NCBI GenBank assembly: GCA_025355485.1
Contig: JANXZP010000040.1
Location: forward strand, 1-8,735
Length of the DNA: 8,735 bases
Reading direction: 5' to 3'
Origin: Pseudomonadota bacterium
Lineage (GTDB): Bacteria; Pseudomonadota; Gammaproteobacteria; Xanthomonadales; Xanthomonadaceae
The position numbers and the translations under genes were made by a program. Shown here one piece after another: positions 1 through 6,174 of this stretch (position 1 is its first letter; the number at the start of each line of letters is the position of its first letter). Under the pieces are notes generated by a model. That model was not told the origin of the DNA. It did no database searches and saw only the letters and a list, made by a program, of their open reading frames with translations.

Positions 1-778
1 CCAGCCGGCGCACCTTCGCGTGCTCGCGCATGCGGTCGGCCGCGAAGTTCACCAGCGGGACGGAGCGACGCTCTCCGTTCTTCGTGAGCTGGAAGGTCAG
101 CCCGCCGCGCTGCAAATCCACGTCCGGCCAGCGTAGGCCGAGAATCTCGCCACGCCGTGCGCCGGTGGATAGCGCGACCACGACGATCAGATGCAGGGTA
201 TCGCTGTGCGCCTTGCACTCGCGCAGCAGTGCATCGCGCTCGGTCTCGCTTAGGAACCGCACGCGACCGCGTGGCTCAGTCAGTTGCTTGACCTTGCGCA
301 TGGGGTTGTCGTCGAGCAACTCGAAGTCGCGCACGCCGATATTCAGGCAATGCCGCAGTGCCGACAGGTAGCGGTTGACGCTGGCAGGCGCAAGCTTGCG
401 TCCGCGCCGGGTAATTCCGTTCGACAGCTTGTTGCGTACTTCGACGATCTTAGCGGGCGTCACTTCGGCGAGCGTGAGCTTGCCTAGCCGGTCGTCCCAA
501 AGTTTCAGGTACTCGGTACGGTCGTGCGTGGAGCGCAGGCCAGCGGTCGGCAGATGCTCGGCCCGGTAGCGCCGGATCAGGTCGGACAGGGTGTTGCGTT
601 TGGCCTCGACGTGCTGGAACCAGCGACCGGCGCGGATGGCGGTTTCGGTTTCAGCGGCCCATCGCTTGGCGTCGGTCACGCGGTCGAACGTGGCGTCGGC
701 CGGCGGGTAGCCGAGCAGTCGAACCTTCACGCGATAGACGGTATTCCCCTGCCGCTTGCGGGTTTCGATGGTCGCCAT
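1..778 (-). CDS. Tyrosine-type site-specific recombinase (phage/island integrase), C-terminus cut by window edge
   Basis: Encodes a DNA strand-exchange enzyme that integrates and excises a mobile element. 259 residues are visible from the ATG at 776-778. The order fits the family: a small N-terminal arm-type DNA-binding region (about 1-55), an alpha-helical core-binding domain (about 62-160, with the typical SVNRYLSALRH helix), then the start of the catalytic domain (from about 172). The first catalytic arginine lies in TGARRGEI (Arg208) and a likely catalytic lysine in LTKNGERRSVPL (Lys233). The HxxR and tyrosine motifs would lie beyond position 1, so activity cannot be judged. GGGGA sits 5 nt upstream of the ATG. 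The frame stays open upstream to a stop at 866-868 but contains no better start. At least four CTA leucine codons occur. The gene begins 100 bases from the 3' end of tRNA-Thr and points away from it, the usual layout of tRNA-targeting integrases. The family call is secure; whether the element is a prophage, an ICE or an island is unknown. Confidence 0.93.
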   Translation of the reverse strand, partial: MATIETRKRQGNTVYRVKVRLLGYPPADATFDRVTDAKRWAAETETAIRAGRWFQHVEAKRNTLSDLIRRYRAEHLPTAGLRSTHDRTEYLKLWDDRLGKLTLAEVTPAKIVEVRNKLSNGITRRGRKLAPASVNRYLSALRHCLNIGVRDFELLDDNPMRKVKQLTEPRGRVRFLSETERDALLRECKAHSDTLHLIVVVALSTGARRGEILGLRWPDVDLQRGGLTFQLTKNGERRSVPLVNFAADRMREHAKVRRL

Positions 779-781
779 GAC

Positions 782-831
782 TGTCCCCGAATTGCCGAAT
801 GTTGGGGGAAATTGTCCCTGTAGTGTCCCTG
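782..831. repeat. Short TGTCCC direct repeats upstream of the integrase gene
   Basis: TGTCCCTG occurs at 813-820 and again at 824-831, exactly 11 bp apart (about one helical turn). A related TGTCCCC lies at 782-788 in the same orientation. Seen from the integrase strand these read as CAGGGACA, CAGGGACA and GGGGACA. The copy nearest the gene overlaps the GGGGA ribosome-binding site. The position between tRNA and integrase suits arm-type integrase or excisionase sites, or an operator controlling the integrase. That function is inference. Confidence 0.5.
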
Positions 832-878
832 CGATGCAAATAGCAAGACCGAGGCATAGGCTATGTCATTGATTTTAT

Positions 879-954
879 TGGTGCCGGCAACAGGAGTCGA
901 ACCCGTGACCTACTGATTACAAATCAGTTGCTCTACCAACTGAGCTATGCCGGC
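879..954 (-). tRNA. tRNA-Thr, anticodon TGT
   Basis: This is a 76-nt cloverleaf on the minus strand, from G at 954 to the encoded CCA at 881-879. The acceptor arms GCCGGCA and TGCCGGC pair over 7 bp, followed by discriminator A. The D arm contains AGCTCAGTTGGTAGAGC. The anticodon stem ACTGA/TCAGT closes the loop TTTGTAA, giving anticodon TGT (919-921), which reads ACA threonine codons. The T arm has the canonical GGTTCGACTCC core. The gene is intact and probably functional. Its 3' end borders the integrase region, so it is the likely attachment site of the element. Confidence 0.97.
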
Positions 955-962
955 GTGTGCGC

Positions 963-968
963 ATTCTA
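963..968 (-). promoter_or_regulatory. Candidate -10 element for tRNA-Thr
   Basis: TAGAAT on the minus strand matches the sigma-70 -10 consensus at five of six positions. It ends 8 bases before the first base of the mature tRNA, so transcription would begin at or just before the tRNA. No good -35 hexamer is seen 16-18 bp upstream in the GC-rich sequence. The tRNA may instead be co-transcribed with the birA operon, whose last gene ends at 1024. Confidence 0.4.
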
Positions 969-1023
969 GCCGAGCCGCCGCCACGTCGCGCGGCCAGCGT
1001 CCACATCGATGCAAGCAGCGCGA

Positions 1024-1683
1024 TCAGAAGCAGGCGATGTCTTTCGCAGCCAGACCCGGGTAGCCGGTCAGGTGCTGGCTCCAGTCGAAATCGCGGGCGA
1101 CCGCGACGTCGATCCAGTATTGCTGGGCATCGTCCAGGCGCGGTTCCAGGTGCGCGTCGAAGCCGACGGCGCGCACCGCATCGCGGCGCGTTTCGGCATT
1201 CGCCAGGTCGCGGAACAGGCCCAGCGAAATCGTGTTCTCCTGCGCGCCGGATGTCACCACGTAGTAATCCTTGATGTCTTTCGCGGCGAGCTTGCGCGCG
1301 GCTTCCAGCGCCGCATCGCGGCTCTCCAGCGCGGGCACGAACACGCGGTAGCCGTGCAATTCGCTGCCGCGCGCCTGCCGGTACTGGATGCGGCCGACCA
1401 GCGGCGTCAGCGTGTTCATCGCGCGGCGCAGGTCGGCCGGCGTCGCCAGCGGGCCGATGCTCTGGCAGCGGGGTGTGGCGGAGTTGGGGTCGGGCGCGGC
1501 GTCGAGTTCCTCCGGCGATCCTTGCTGGTGCGCGTTCTCGGATTCGCTGAGCAGCACCAGCGGCGCGACGCCCGACTCGGTCGTGGCAACCGGCACCGGA
1601 CGCTCGCCTACGTGCAACGTCCACCAGGCGAATGCGCCCAGGTTCATCGCCACCAGCAGCAACACGATCGCGCGCGGAATCAT
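1024..1683 (-). CDS. Membrane-anchored SPOR-domain protein
   Basis: A 219-aa protein. It opens with a single hydrophobic segment at about residues 4-22 (IVLLLVAMNLGAFAWW) that should anchor it in the inner membrane with the rest in the periplasm. A low-complexity linker follows (about 25-75). The C-terminal part (about 108-184: GYRVFVPALESRDAALEAARKL, then YYVVTSGAQENTISLGLFRD) has the alternating strand-helix pattern of a SPOR fold. SPOR domains bind peptidoglycan lacking stem peptides, often at the division septum, so a cell-wall or division role is likely but inferred. It starts 9 bases after the coaX stop, making it the third gene of the birA-coaX operon. The ribosome-binding site is weak, so translation may depend on coaX. 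The SPOR call rests on pattern and context. Confidence 0.82.
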   Translation of the reverse strand: MIPRAIVLLLVAMNLGAFAWWTLHVGERPVPVATTESGVAPLVLLSESENAHQQGSPEELDAAPDPNSATPRCQSIGPLATPADLRRAMNTLTPLVGRIQYRQARGSELHGYRVFVPALESRDAALEAARKLAAKDIKDYYVVTSGAQENTISLGLFRDLANAETRRDAVRAVGFDAHLEPRLDDAQQYWIDVAVARDFDWSQHLTGYPGLAAKDIACF

Positions 1684-1692
1684 TTCGCCAGT

Positions 1693-2439
1693 CTAGTCGT
1701 GCACCGCGCGTGCGTACACCCGCAGCCCGCGCAGCACGAGGTCGGGTACGCGCTCGGCGCGCACGCGCCAGCCATCGCACAGGGCATCGGCTCCGCCGCC
1801 GGTGACCAGCAACGTCGGTGTCGCATCGAGTCGTCGCCGCGCGGCGCGCAGGCTATGGGCGATCAATGCGCGTGCGGAACCGATCGCGCCGCTCGCGAGC
1901 GCATCGATGGTGTCGCTCGCGAAGTCCATGACCTTGCCGCCTTCGACCGGCAGATGCGGCGCGCGCTGGGCGAGCGATTCGCGCATCAGGGTCGGCGATG
2001 GTGCAATCAGGCCACCGCAATGCACGCCATCGGCGTCGAGTAGGTCGATCGTCAGCGCGGTGCCGACGCTGGCGATGAGCGCGGCGCGCGGCGCGTGCGC
2101 ATGCACGGCGATCATTGCGAGAAAGCGATCCACGCCCAACCGTGCGGGCTCGGCGTAGGCGATGTGCACGCCGGCGCAGGCGCTGCGGGTGGTCGCGTGC
2201 GTGATCCTTACTCCGCGTCGAACCAGTGCGGACTCGACGGCCGCAGTCAACGCGGGCGCTGCGACCGACGCGACCCACGCATGGTCATTGTTGTGGATGT
2301 CGACGAACGCCGTATCCAGCGCATCGGCATTCCCTGCATGCGCCAGCGCATGCACGTCGCCTGCATCGACCGCTTCCGCGCGCAGCCACTTCAACCGCGT
2401 ATTGCCGAGGTCGATCAGCCAGGTCGCGGACTTGCTCAT
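1693..2439 (-). CDS. coaX: Type III pantothenate kinase CoaX
   Basis: Phosphorylates pantothenate with ATP to 4'-phosphopantothenate, the first step of coenzyme A synthesis, in the cytoplasm. The 248 residues match the family length. Visible ASKHA-fold motifs are the N-terminal phosphate-binding DLGNTRLKW (about 10-18), LGVDRFLAMIA (101-111, with the probable catalytic Asp104), SVGTALTIDLLD (124-135), GGLIAPSPTLM (142-152) and TGGGAD near 213-218. GGLIAPSP replaces the more usual GGxIxPG. I chose the ATG at 2437-2439, which overlaps the birA stop as ATGA and places DLGNT at the expected distance. The frame is open far upstream, but that part is antisense-like shadow. No ribosome-binding site is visible, which suits translational coupling to birA. 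Fused or adjacent birA-coaX genes are known in other proteobacteria. Confidence 0.96.
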   Translation of the reverse strand: MSKSATWLIDLGNTRLKWLRAEAVDAGDVHALAHAGNADALDTAFVDIHNNDHAWVASVAAPALTAAVESALVRRGVRITHATTRSACAGVHIAYAEPARLGVDRFLAMIAVHAHAPRAALIASVGTALTIDLLDADGVHCGGLIAPSPTLMRESLAQRAPHLPVEGGKVMDFASDTIDALASGAIGSARALIAHSLRAARRRLDATPTLLVTGGGADALCDGWRVRAERVPDLVLRGLRVYARAVHD

Positions 2440-3398
2440 CGCACGCGTACACTGATTTCGGCGCTGTGGTAATCGCGTTCGCCATCGACATGGCGCACGC
2501 GCAGCGCGCCGCTGTCGGCGATCCCCAGCGCGATGCCCTGCTCGCGTCTGGCTCCGGCAATCACCTCGACCGTACGATCGCGCAGCGCATCCAGTGCGCG
2601 CCAACGCGGCAGGAACGGCGCGAGTCCGGCTTCGGCGAATTCGTCCAGGGCACGCACTTGCGCGGCGATCAACGCGGCCGCCAGCACATCGCGCGATGGT
2701 GTTTTTGCATCGAGCTGCGACAGATCGATCCACGGCTGGTCGATCTCGGCGGCGGCGGACTCGGGCATCCGCACATTGATGCCGATCCCTATCACCGCGC
2801 GCACCACGCCGGCATCTTCGCCGCCGAATTCGATCAGGATGCCGCCGAGCTTGCGGCCGTCGGCGATCAGATCGTTCGGCCACTTGAGTCCTACTGTTGC
2901 GAATCCGAGCGAACCAAGCGCCTCGGCGGCAGCCGCGCCCACCGCAATGCTCAGGCCCGCGAGCGCGGCGATACCGCCATCGAAACGCCGTTGCAGCGAC
3001 AGATACAGATGCGCGGCCAGCGGCGAGGCCCACGTGCGTCCACGGCGACCGCGACCAGCGCTCTGGCGTTCGGCGAGCAATCCCTGGACGTGCAACGTCG
3101 CGGGCCGGCGCAGCAATTCGGCATTGGTCGAATCGATCTCCCAGGCGATCTCGAGCGTATCCAGCCGCTCGGCCGTATCGCGTGGAAGTGCCGCGCGAAT
3201 CCGCGCCGCATCGAGCAGATCCAGCGGCGCGGCCAGCGCATAACCGCTGCCGGTCTGCGCGCGGATGTCGACGCCCGCGCTGCGCAATGCCTGGATGTGC
3301 TTCCAGACCGCCGCGCGGGTCAGTCCGAACTCCCGTGCGAGTGCGCTGCCGCTGGATGGGGCAAGCGCCAGGCGCTGGAGCAACTCGCGATCATTCAT
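2436..3398 (-). CDS. birA: Bifunctional biotin-[acetyl-CoA carboxylase] ligase / biotin repressor BirA
   Basis: Activates biotin to biotinyl-5'-AMP and attaches it to the biotin carrier protein of acetyl-CoA carboxylase; proteins with the N-terminal DNA-binding domain also repress biotin genes. The protein has 320 residues, like E. coli BirA. Residues about 1-60 form a winged helix-turn-helix (ALAREFGLTRAAVWKHIQAL, then the wing TGSGYAL), so this is the regulatory (group II) type. The ligase core carries the biotinyl-AMP loop GRGRRGRTW (115-123), KWPNDL (172-177, containing the catalytic lysine region) and KLGGILIE (183-190). A small C-terminal SH3-like domain follows (about 272-318). It is first in the operon with coaX, which it overlaps by 4 nt. 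No biotin biosynthesis gene or obvious BirA operator is in the window. Confidence 0.97.
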   Translation of the reverse strand: MNDRELLQRLALAPSSGSALAREFGLTRAAVWKHIQALRSAGVDIRAQTGSGYALAAPLDLLDAARIRAALPRDTAERLDTLEIAWEIDSTNAELLRRPATLHVQGLLAERQSAGRGRRGRTWASPLAAHLYLSLQRRFDGGIAALAGLSIAVGAAAAEALGSLGFATVGLKWPNDLIADGRKLGGILIEFGGEDAGVVRAVIGIGINVRMPESAAAEIDQPWIDLSQLDAKTPSRDVLAAALIAAQVRALDEFAEAGLAPFLPRWRALDALRDRTVEVIAGARREQGIALGIADSGALRVRHVDGERDYHSAEISVRVR

Positions 3399-3595
3399 GG
3401 GCGAGGTGGTGCATTATGGAAGTGTCGACAGTCTAGCCGAGCGACGGCTCGCGGCCGGCGCATGCTGCGGCGCATCATGCGGATTCTGCAGCCCGAATCA
3501 AACCCGGTTACTATTGCCGGGTCGATGATTGCAACTTCGACGCCGCTTGCCGCGTCTATACACAGGTCGCAACCGCGACTTCGCAAGGGGAAACG
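3399..3595. other. Divergent intergenic spacer between birA and a small exported-protein gene
   Basis: These 197 bases should hold the promoters of both neighbours. Besides the birA -10 candidate, it contains a 6-bp inverted repeat, ACCCGG (3502-3507) and CCGGGT (3517-3522), with a 9-base loop and no T-run. It also contains TATACA at 3557-3562, a possible -10 for the plus-strand gene, but TTGCAA at 3529-3534 is 22 bp away, too far for a standard -35. I see no convincing coding sequence here. Confidence 0.4.
3413..3418 (-). promoter_or_regulatory. Candidate -10 element for the birA operon
   Basis: CATAAT on the minus strand lies 14 bases before the birA ATG and matches the -10 consensus at five of six positions. 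Its downstream GCAC flank resembles the candidate -10 sites of tRNA-Thr and dusA. No convincing -35 is seen. An 8-bp palindrome, TGTCGACA (3423-3430), sits just upstream and could be part of an operator, but it is short enough to be chance. Confidence 0.3.
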
Positions 3596-3889
3596 ATGCG
3601 TACCTTCGTCCTGCTGTTCGTGTTGGTGATGCCCGCGCTCGGGGCTTGCGGCGCGGCCTGGGCCAAAGCGCCTGCCGACATCGGCAAGCCGGTGTGCACG
3701 CACTACGACGACAACGCCAAACCGGTCGCACGCACCGATGCCGTCGCGAGCACGCTGACCGCCTCAACCACCACCACGCCGGCAACGGGCAACGCCGCTG
3801 TCGTGCAAGCCAAGAGCGGCGCAGCGGGATTGATGCATCCGCGCAGCGCGCCGCGCTGGCAGACGTTGCTGCCGGGCATGTTCCGTTAA
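3596..3889 (+). CDS. Small exported protein of unknown function, possible lipoprotein
   Basis: A 97-aa protein I do not recognise. The ATG has a strong ribosome-binding site (AAGGGG, 5 nt upstream), which supports real translation. The N-terminus is an export signal: one arginine, then the hydrophobic run FVLLFVLVMPALGA. Two cleavage options are visible: a lipobox-like LGAC with Cys18, which would make an outer-membrane lipoprotein, or signal peptidase I cleavage after AWA (residue 23). The mature part is Thr/Ala-rich and low in complexity (about 50-66, with the run TASTTTTPATG). It has one further cysteine (Cys34) and no recognisable domain. It is the only plus-strand gene, transcribed away from birA and toward the histidine kinase gene, ending 30 bases from that gene's stop. 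No function can be assigned. Confidence 0.72.
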   Translation: MRTFVLLFVLVMPALGACGAAWAKAPADIGKPVCTHYDDNAKPVARTDAVASTLTASTTTTPATGNAAVVQAKSGAAGLMHPRSAPRWQTLLPGMFR

Positions 3890-3895
3890 GCAACC

Positions 3896-3919
3896 ATCGC
3901 ACGCGACCGTCGCGACGAT
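3896..3919. terminator. Hairpin between two convergent genes, possible terminator
   Basis: CGCGA (3902-3906) and TCGCG (3910-3914) form a 5-bp stem with a 3-base loop. The stem is extended imperfectly by ATCG (3896-3899) and CGAT (3916-3919). The structure fills the 30-base space between the converging stops at 3889 and 3920. It lacks the T-run of an intrinsic terminator, so two-way termination is only suggested. Confidence 0.35.
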
Positions 3920-5320
3920 TCAAATCCCCGGCGGTATCCGCACACTGAAGCGCGCGCCACCGAGCTCCTTCGAAGCGTCCACGGCCAGCTCGCCGTGGTA
4001 CGAACGCACGATGTTCTGCACGATCGACAGCCCGATGCCGTGGCCCTGCACGCGTTCGTCGCCGCGTACGCCACGTTGCAATAATCGATCGACCTTCTCT
4101 GACGGAATGCCCGGACCGTCGTCCTCGACCATCAACAGCAGTCCCGGCCGCCGGTTCGGTGGCGCGGCTTCGCTGTGCGCGCTGAGCAGCACGCGCTGGT
4201 GCGCCCACTTGAACGCGTTCTCCAGCAGGTTGCCCAGAAGTTCCATCAGGTCGCCCTGGTCGCCGTGGAAACGCGCCTTCGGATCGAGGTCGAACTCGCA
4301 AAGCACGCGCTTGCCCGCATAAACCTTTTCGAGACTGGTGACGATGCCCTCGGCACGCGCCTCGATCTCCAGCGGCGCGGCGAACAATTGGTGGCCGGTG
4401 CTGATGCCGCGCGAGAGCTGGTACGACACGATCTCGCTCATGCGTTGTACCTGGCTGCGCACCTCTTCGCGCAACGCCGCTTCGTGCACGTCGTTGTCCA
4501 GGCTCGTGCGCAGCACCGCCAGCGGCGTCTTCAGGCTGTGCGCGAGATCCGAGAGCGTGTTGCGGTAACGATCGAGGTTTTCGCGCTCGCTGACGATGAA
4601 GGCATTGATGCTTTCGGTCAACGGCGCGAGTTCGCGCGGATGCCGCCCGGACATGCCCTCCGCGCTGCCGCGTTGCACGCGCGCCAGTTCTCGCGTCACC
4701 CTGCGCAGAGGTTGCAGGCTCCAGCGCAGCGCAAACATCTGCGCCAGGAGCAGCAGCAGGCCCGCAAGCACGAGATAACGCCACAGCGCGAGGCGGAACA
4801 CGCCGACCTGGCGGTCGAGCGTAGCGGTGTTCTCGAACACCGAGAACGTGAATGGAATCTCGCGCTTGTTCTTGCCTTTGCCGTCCTCCCAGATCACTCC
4901 CATCGTGAATCGGTAGACCCGTTCGGTCGCGCCGCCGGATTTGTCGACCACGTCGATCGGTCCATCGAGACGCGCCTCGGGAGCGGCGATTGTACGGTCC
5001 AGCGGCAGTTCGCGGCCCAGCGTCGAGGCCGATGCCCAATTGATGTTCGCCCCCGCAGCGGCAGCATACAAGCCGCTGTTGGGCTGCAAAAAACGCGTAT
5101 CGGGCGGTTGGTACGGCGGCTGGAATTCCAGCGTGCGGCTGATTTCGCTGCCCGTGTAATAGGCTTTGGCGTAGTTCTTGAGCCGCTCGCGCAGGCTGTT
5201 GGTCGCGGTCTCGGTGAAAGCTCGGTCGAGCGCGTAACCGGTCAGGCCGAGGAAGGCGATCAGGCCCAGGCTCGCGGCAAGCAACTGGCGCGCTTCCAGC
5301 GACGGCACACGCCAGGCCAT
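3920..5320 (-). CDS. phoQ: PhoQ-like membrane sensor histidine kinase
   Basis: Inner-membrane sensor that autophosphorylates and passes phosphate to the adjacent regulator. In order: transmembrane helix about 13-31, a periplasmic domain of about 145 residues, a second helix (about 180-200, LVLAGLLLLLAQMFAL), a HAMP-like linker, then the kinase. The phosphoacceptor box SDLAHSLKTPLAVLRTSL holds His261 and is nearly identical in style to PhoQ. The ATP-binding part shows GNLLENAFKWA (N box), EDDGPGIP (G1) and GHGIGLSIV (G2), so the enzyme looks intact. I chose the ATG at 5318-5320 (466 aa), 7 nt from AGGGG; an ATG two codons upstream is only 1 nt from it. The periplasmic domain lacks the run of acidic residues that E. 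coli PhoQ uses for divalent cations, so its signal may differ. It follows phoP after 126 bases. The symbol denotes similarity, not proven orthology. Confidence 0.93.
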   Translation of the reverse strand: MAWRVPSLEARQLLAASLGLIAFLGLTGYALDRAFTETATNSLRERLKNYAKAYYTGSEISRTLEFQPPYQPPDTRFLQPNSGLYAAAAGANINWASASTLGRELPLDRTIAAPEARLDGPIDVVDKSGGATERVYRFTMGVIWEDGKGKNKREIPFTFSVFENTATLDRQVGVFRLALWRYLVLAGLLLLLAQMFALRWSLQPLRRVTRELARVQRGSAEGMSGRHPRELAPLTESINAFIVSERENLDRYRNTLSDLAHSLKTPLAVLRTSLDNDVHEAALREEVRSQVQRMSEIVSYQLSRGISTGHQLFAAPLEIEARAEGIVTSLEKVYAGKRVLCEFDLDPKARFHGDQGDLMELLGNLLENAFKWAHQRVLLSAHSEAAPPNRRPGLLLMVEDDGPGIPSEKVDRLLQRGVRGDERVQGHGIGLSIVQNIVRSYHGELAVDASKELGGARFSVRIPPGI

Positions 5321-5446
5321 CAACATGCCCCTGCGTTGCGCAATCGCAGCGTACAGAACATCGAAGCCGGGACAGACAAGTTGCTGCGCATCAGCGAATC
5401 GTACATGGCGCTGCCGGTGCGCGCAGATCGCTGCCGCATCGGCGAA

Positions 5447-6127
5447 CTATTCCGTGCGCGGGATCGCGAAACGATAACCGCGGCCGCGCACGGTTTCGAT
5501 CGGCTTGAGCGCGCCGTCGGGATCGAGCTTCTTGCGCAAGCGACCGATGAACACTTCCAGCACGTTGGAGTCGCGATCGAAATCCTGCTGATAGATGTGC
5601 TCGGTCAGGTCGGCTTTGGACACCAGCTCGCCAGCGTGCAGCATCAGGTATTCGAGCACCTTGTATTCGTAGCTGGTCAGATCCACCGCCGCATCGGCCA
5701 CGCTGACCGTTTGCGCGGCGAGGTCGAGCACGATCGGGCCGCAGTCGAGCGTCGGCTTGCTCCATCCCGCCGCGCGGCGCAGCAGCGCATTGATGCGCGC
5801 GAGCAGTTCCTCGACATGGAAGGGTTTGACCAGGTAATCGTCGGCGCCGGCCTTGAGGCCTTCGACCTTGTCCTGCCAGCTCGAACGCGCGGTCAGGATC
5901 AGGATCGGGAATTTCTTCTGCTGTTCGCGCAGGTCGCGAACCAAGTCCATGCCCGAGAGCTTGGGCAGGCCGAGGTCGATGATCGCCAGGTCGAACGGCA
6001 CTTCGCGGCCCATGTACTGGCCTTCCTCGCCATCGCTGGCGGCATCCACCGCATAGCCTTCACGCTTGAGTCGCGCAGCGAGCGTCTCGCGCAATGGTGC
6101 TTCGTCCTCAACCAGCAGAATGCGCAT
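5447..6127 (-). CDS. phoP: PhoP-like response regulator, OmpR/PhoB family
   Basis: A 226-aa DNA-binding transcription factor controlled by phosphorylation. The receiver domain (1-118) has the acidic pocket VEDE (6-9), phosphoacceptor Asp51 in AIIDLGLPKLSGMDL, the switch Thr79 in LILTARSS and Lys101 in YLVKPF, so all key residues are present. The winged helix-turn-helix (about 128-222) includes LTSYEYKVLEYLMLHAGELVSK, the recognition region SNVLEVFIGRLRKKL and the wing TVRGRGYRF. The ATG has an excellent ribosome-binding site (AGGAG at 6134-6138, 6 nt upstream). It sits 47 bases after the PepSY gene and before the histidine kinase gene, so the three probably form one operon. Regulators of this family bind direct repeats about 11 bp apart, and such a repeat lies upstream of the operon (6604-6620). 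Confidence 0.96.
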   Translation of the reverse strand: MRILLVEDEAPLRETLAARLKREGYAVDAASDGEEGQYMGREVPFDLAIIDLGLPKLSGMDLVRDLREQQKKFPILILTARSSWQDKVEGLKAGADDYLVKPFHVEELLARINALLRRAAGWSKPTLDCGPIVLDLAAQTVSVADAAVDLTSYEYKVLEYLMLHAGELVSKADLTEHIYQQDFDRDSNVLEVFIGRLRKKLDPDGALKPIETVRGRGYRFAIPRTE

Positions 6128-6174
6128 CGGTTACTCCTCTCGGGGTCAGTGGTGGCCACCGGGACGGGGCCGGG

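Larger units (their letters stand above)
1..878. mobile_element. End of an integrated genetic element abutting tRNA-Thr (partial)
   Basis: The integrase gene starts next to the 3' end of tRNA-Thr and is transcribed away from it, so the element should extend leftward beyond position 1. The boundary is placed at the encoded CCA end of the tRNA (879-881). The true crossover probably lies within the tRNA 3' half, because such elements usually restore the tRNA on insertion. Only one junction is in the window, so no repeated attachment site can be seen. The extent and cargo of the element are inference; the integrase and its position are direct observation. Confidence 0.6.

Noticed and set aside
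855..865. CATAG-G-CTATG palindrome between tRNA-Thr and the integrase as a crossover site
   Set aside because: The 5-bp arms are too short to be convincing, and the crossover in tRNA-targeting elements usually lies within the tRNA 3' half.
1009..2043. A 344-codon plus-strand open frame across the SPOR and coaX genes
   Set aside because: It is antisense to coaX, whose motifs are unmistakable, and its product shows no family features.
2440..3033. Upstream in-frame extension of coaX inside birA
   Set aside because: The frame is open, but the extension is arginine-rich out-of-frame birA sequence. The ATG overlapping the birA stop gives a normal-length CoaX.
3502..3522. ACCCGG/CCGGGT hairpin upstream of the small exported-protein gene as a terminator or riboswitch
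   Set aside because: The 6-bp stem has a 9-base loop, no T-run and no surrounding conserved structure that I can recognise.
3498..5039. A 513-codon minus-strand open frame overlapping the kinase gene in another frame
   Set aside because: The composition is arginine-rich and low in complexity, and it competes with the kinase frame, which carries every diagnostic box. It is a high-GC shadow.
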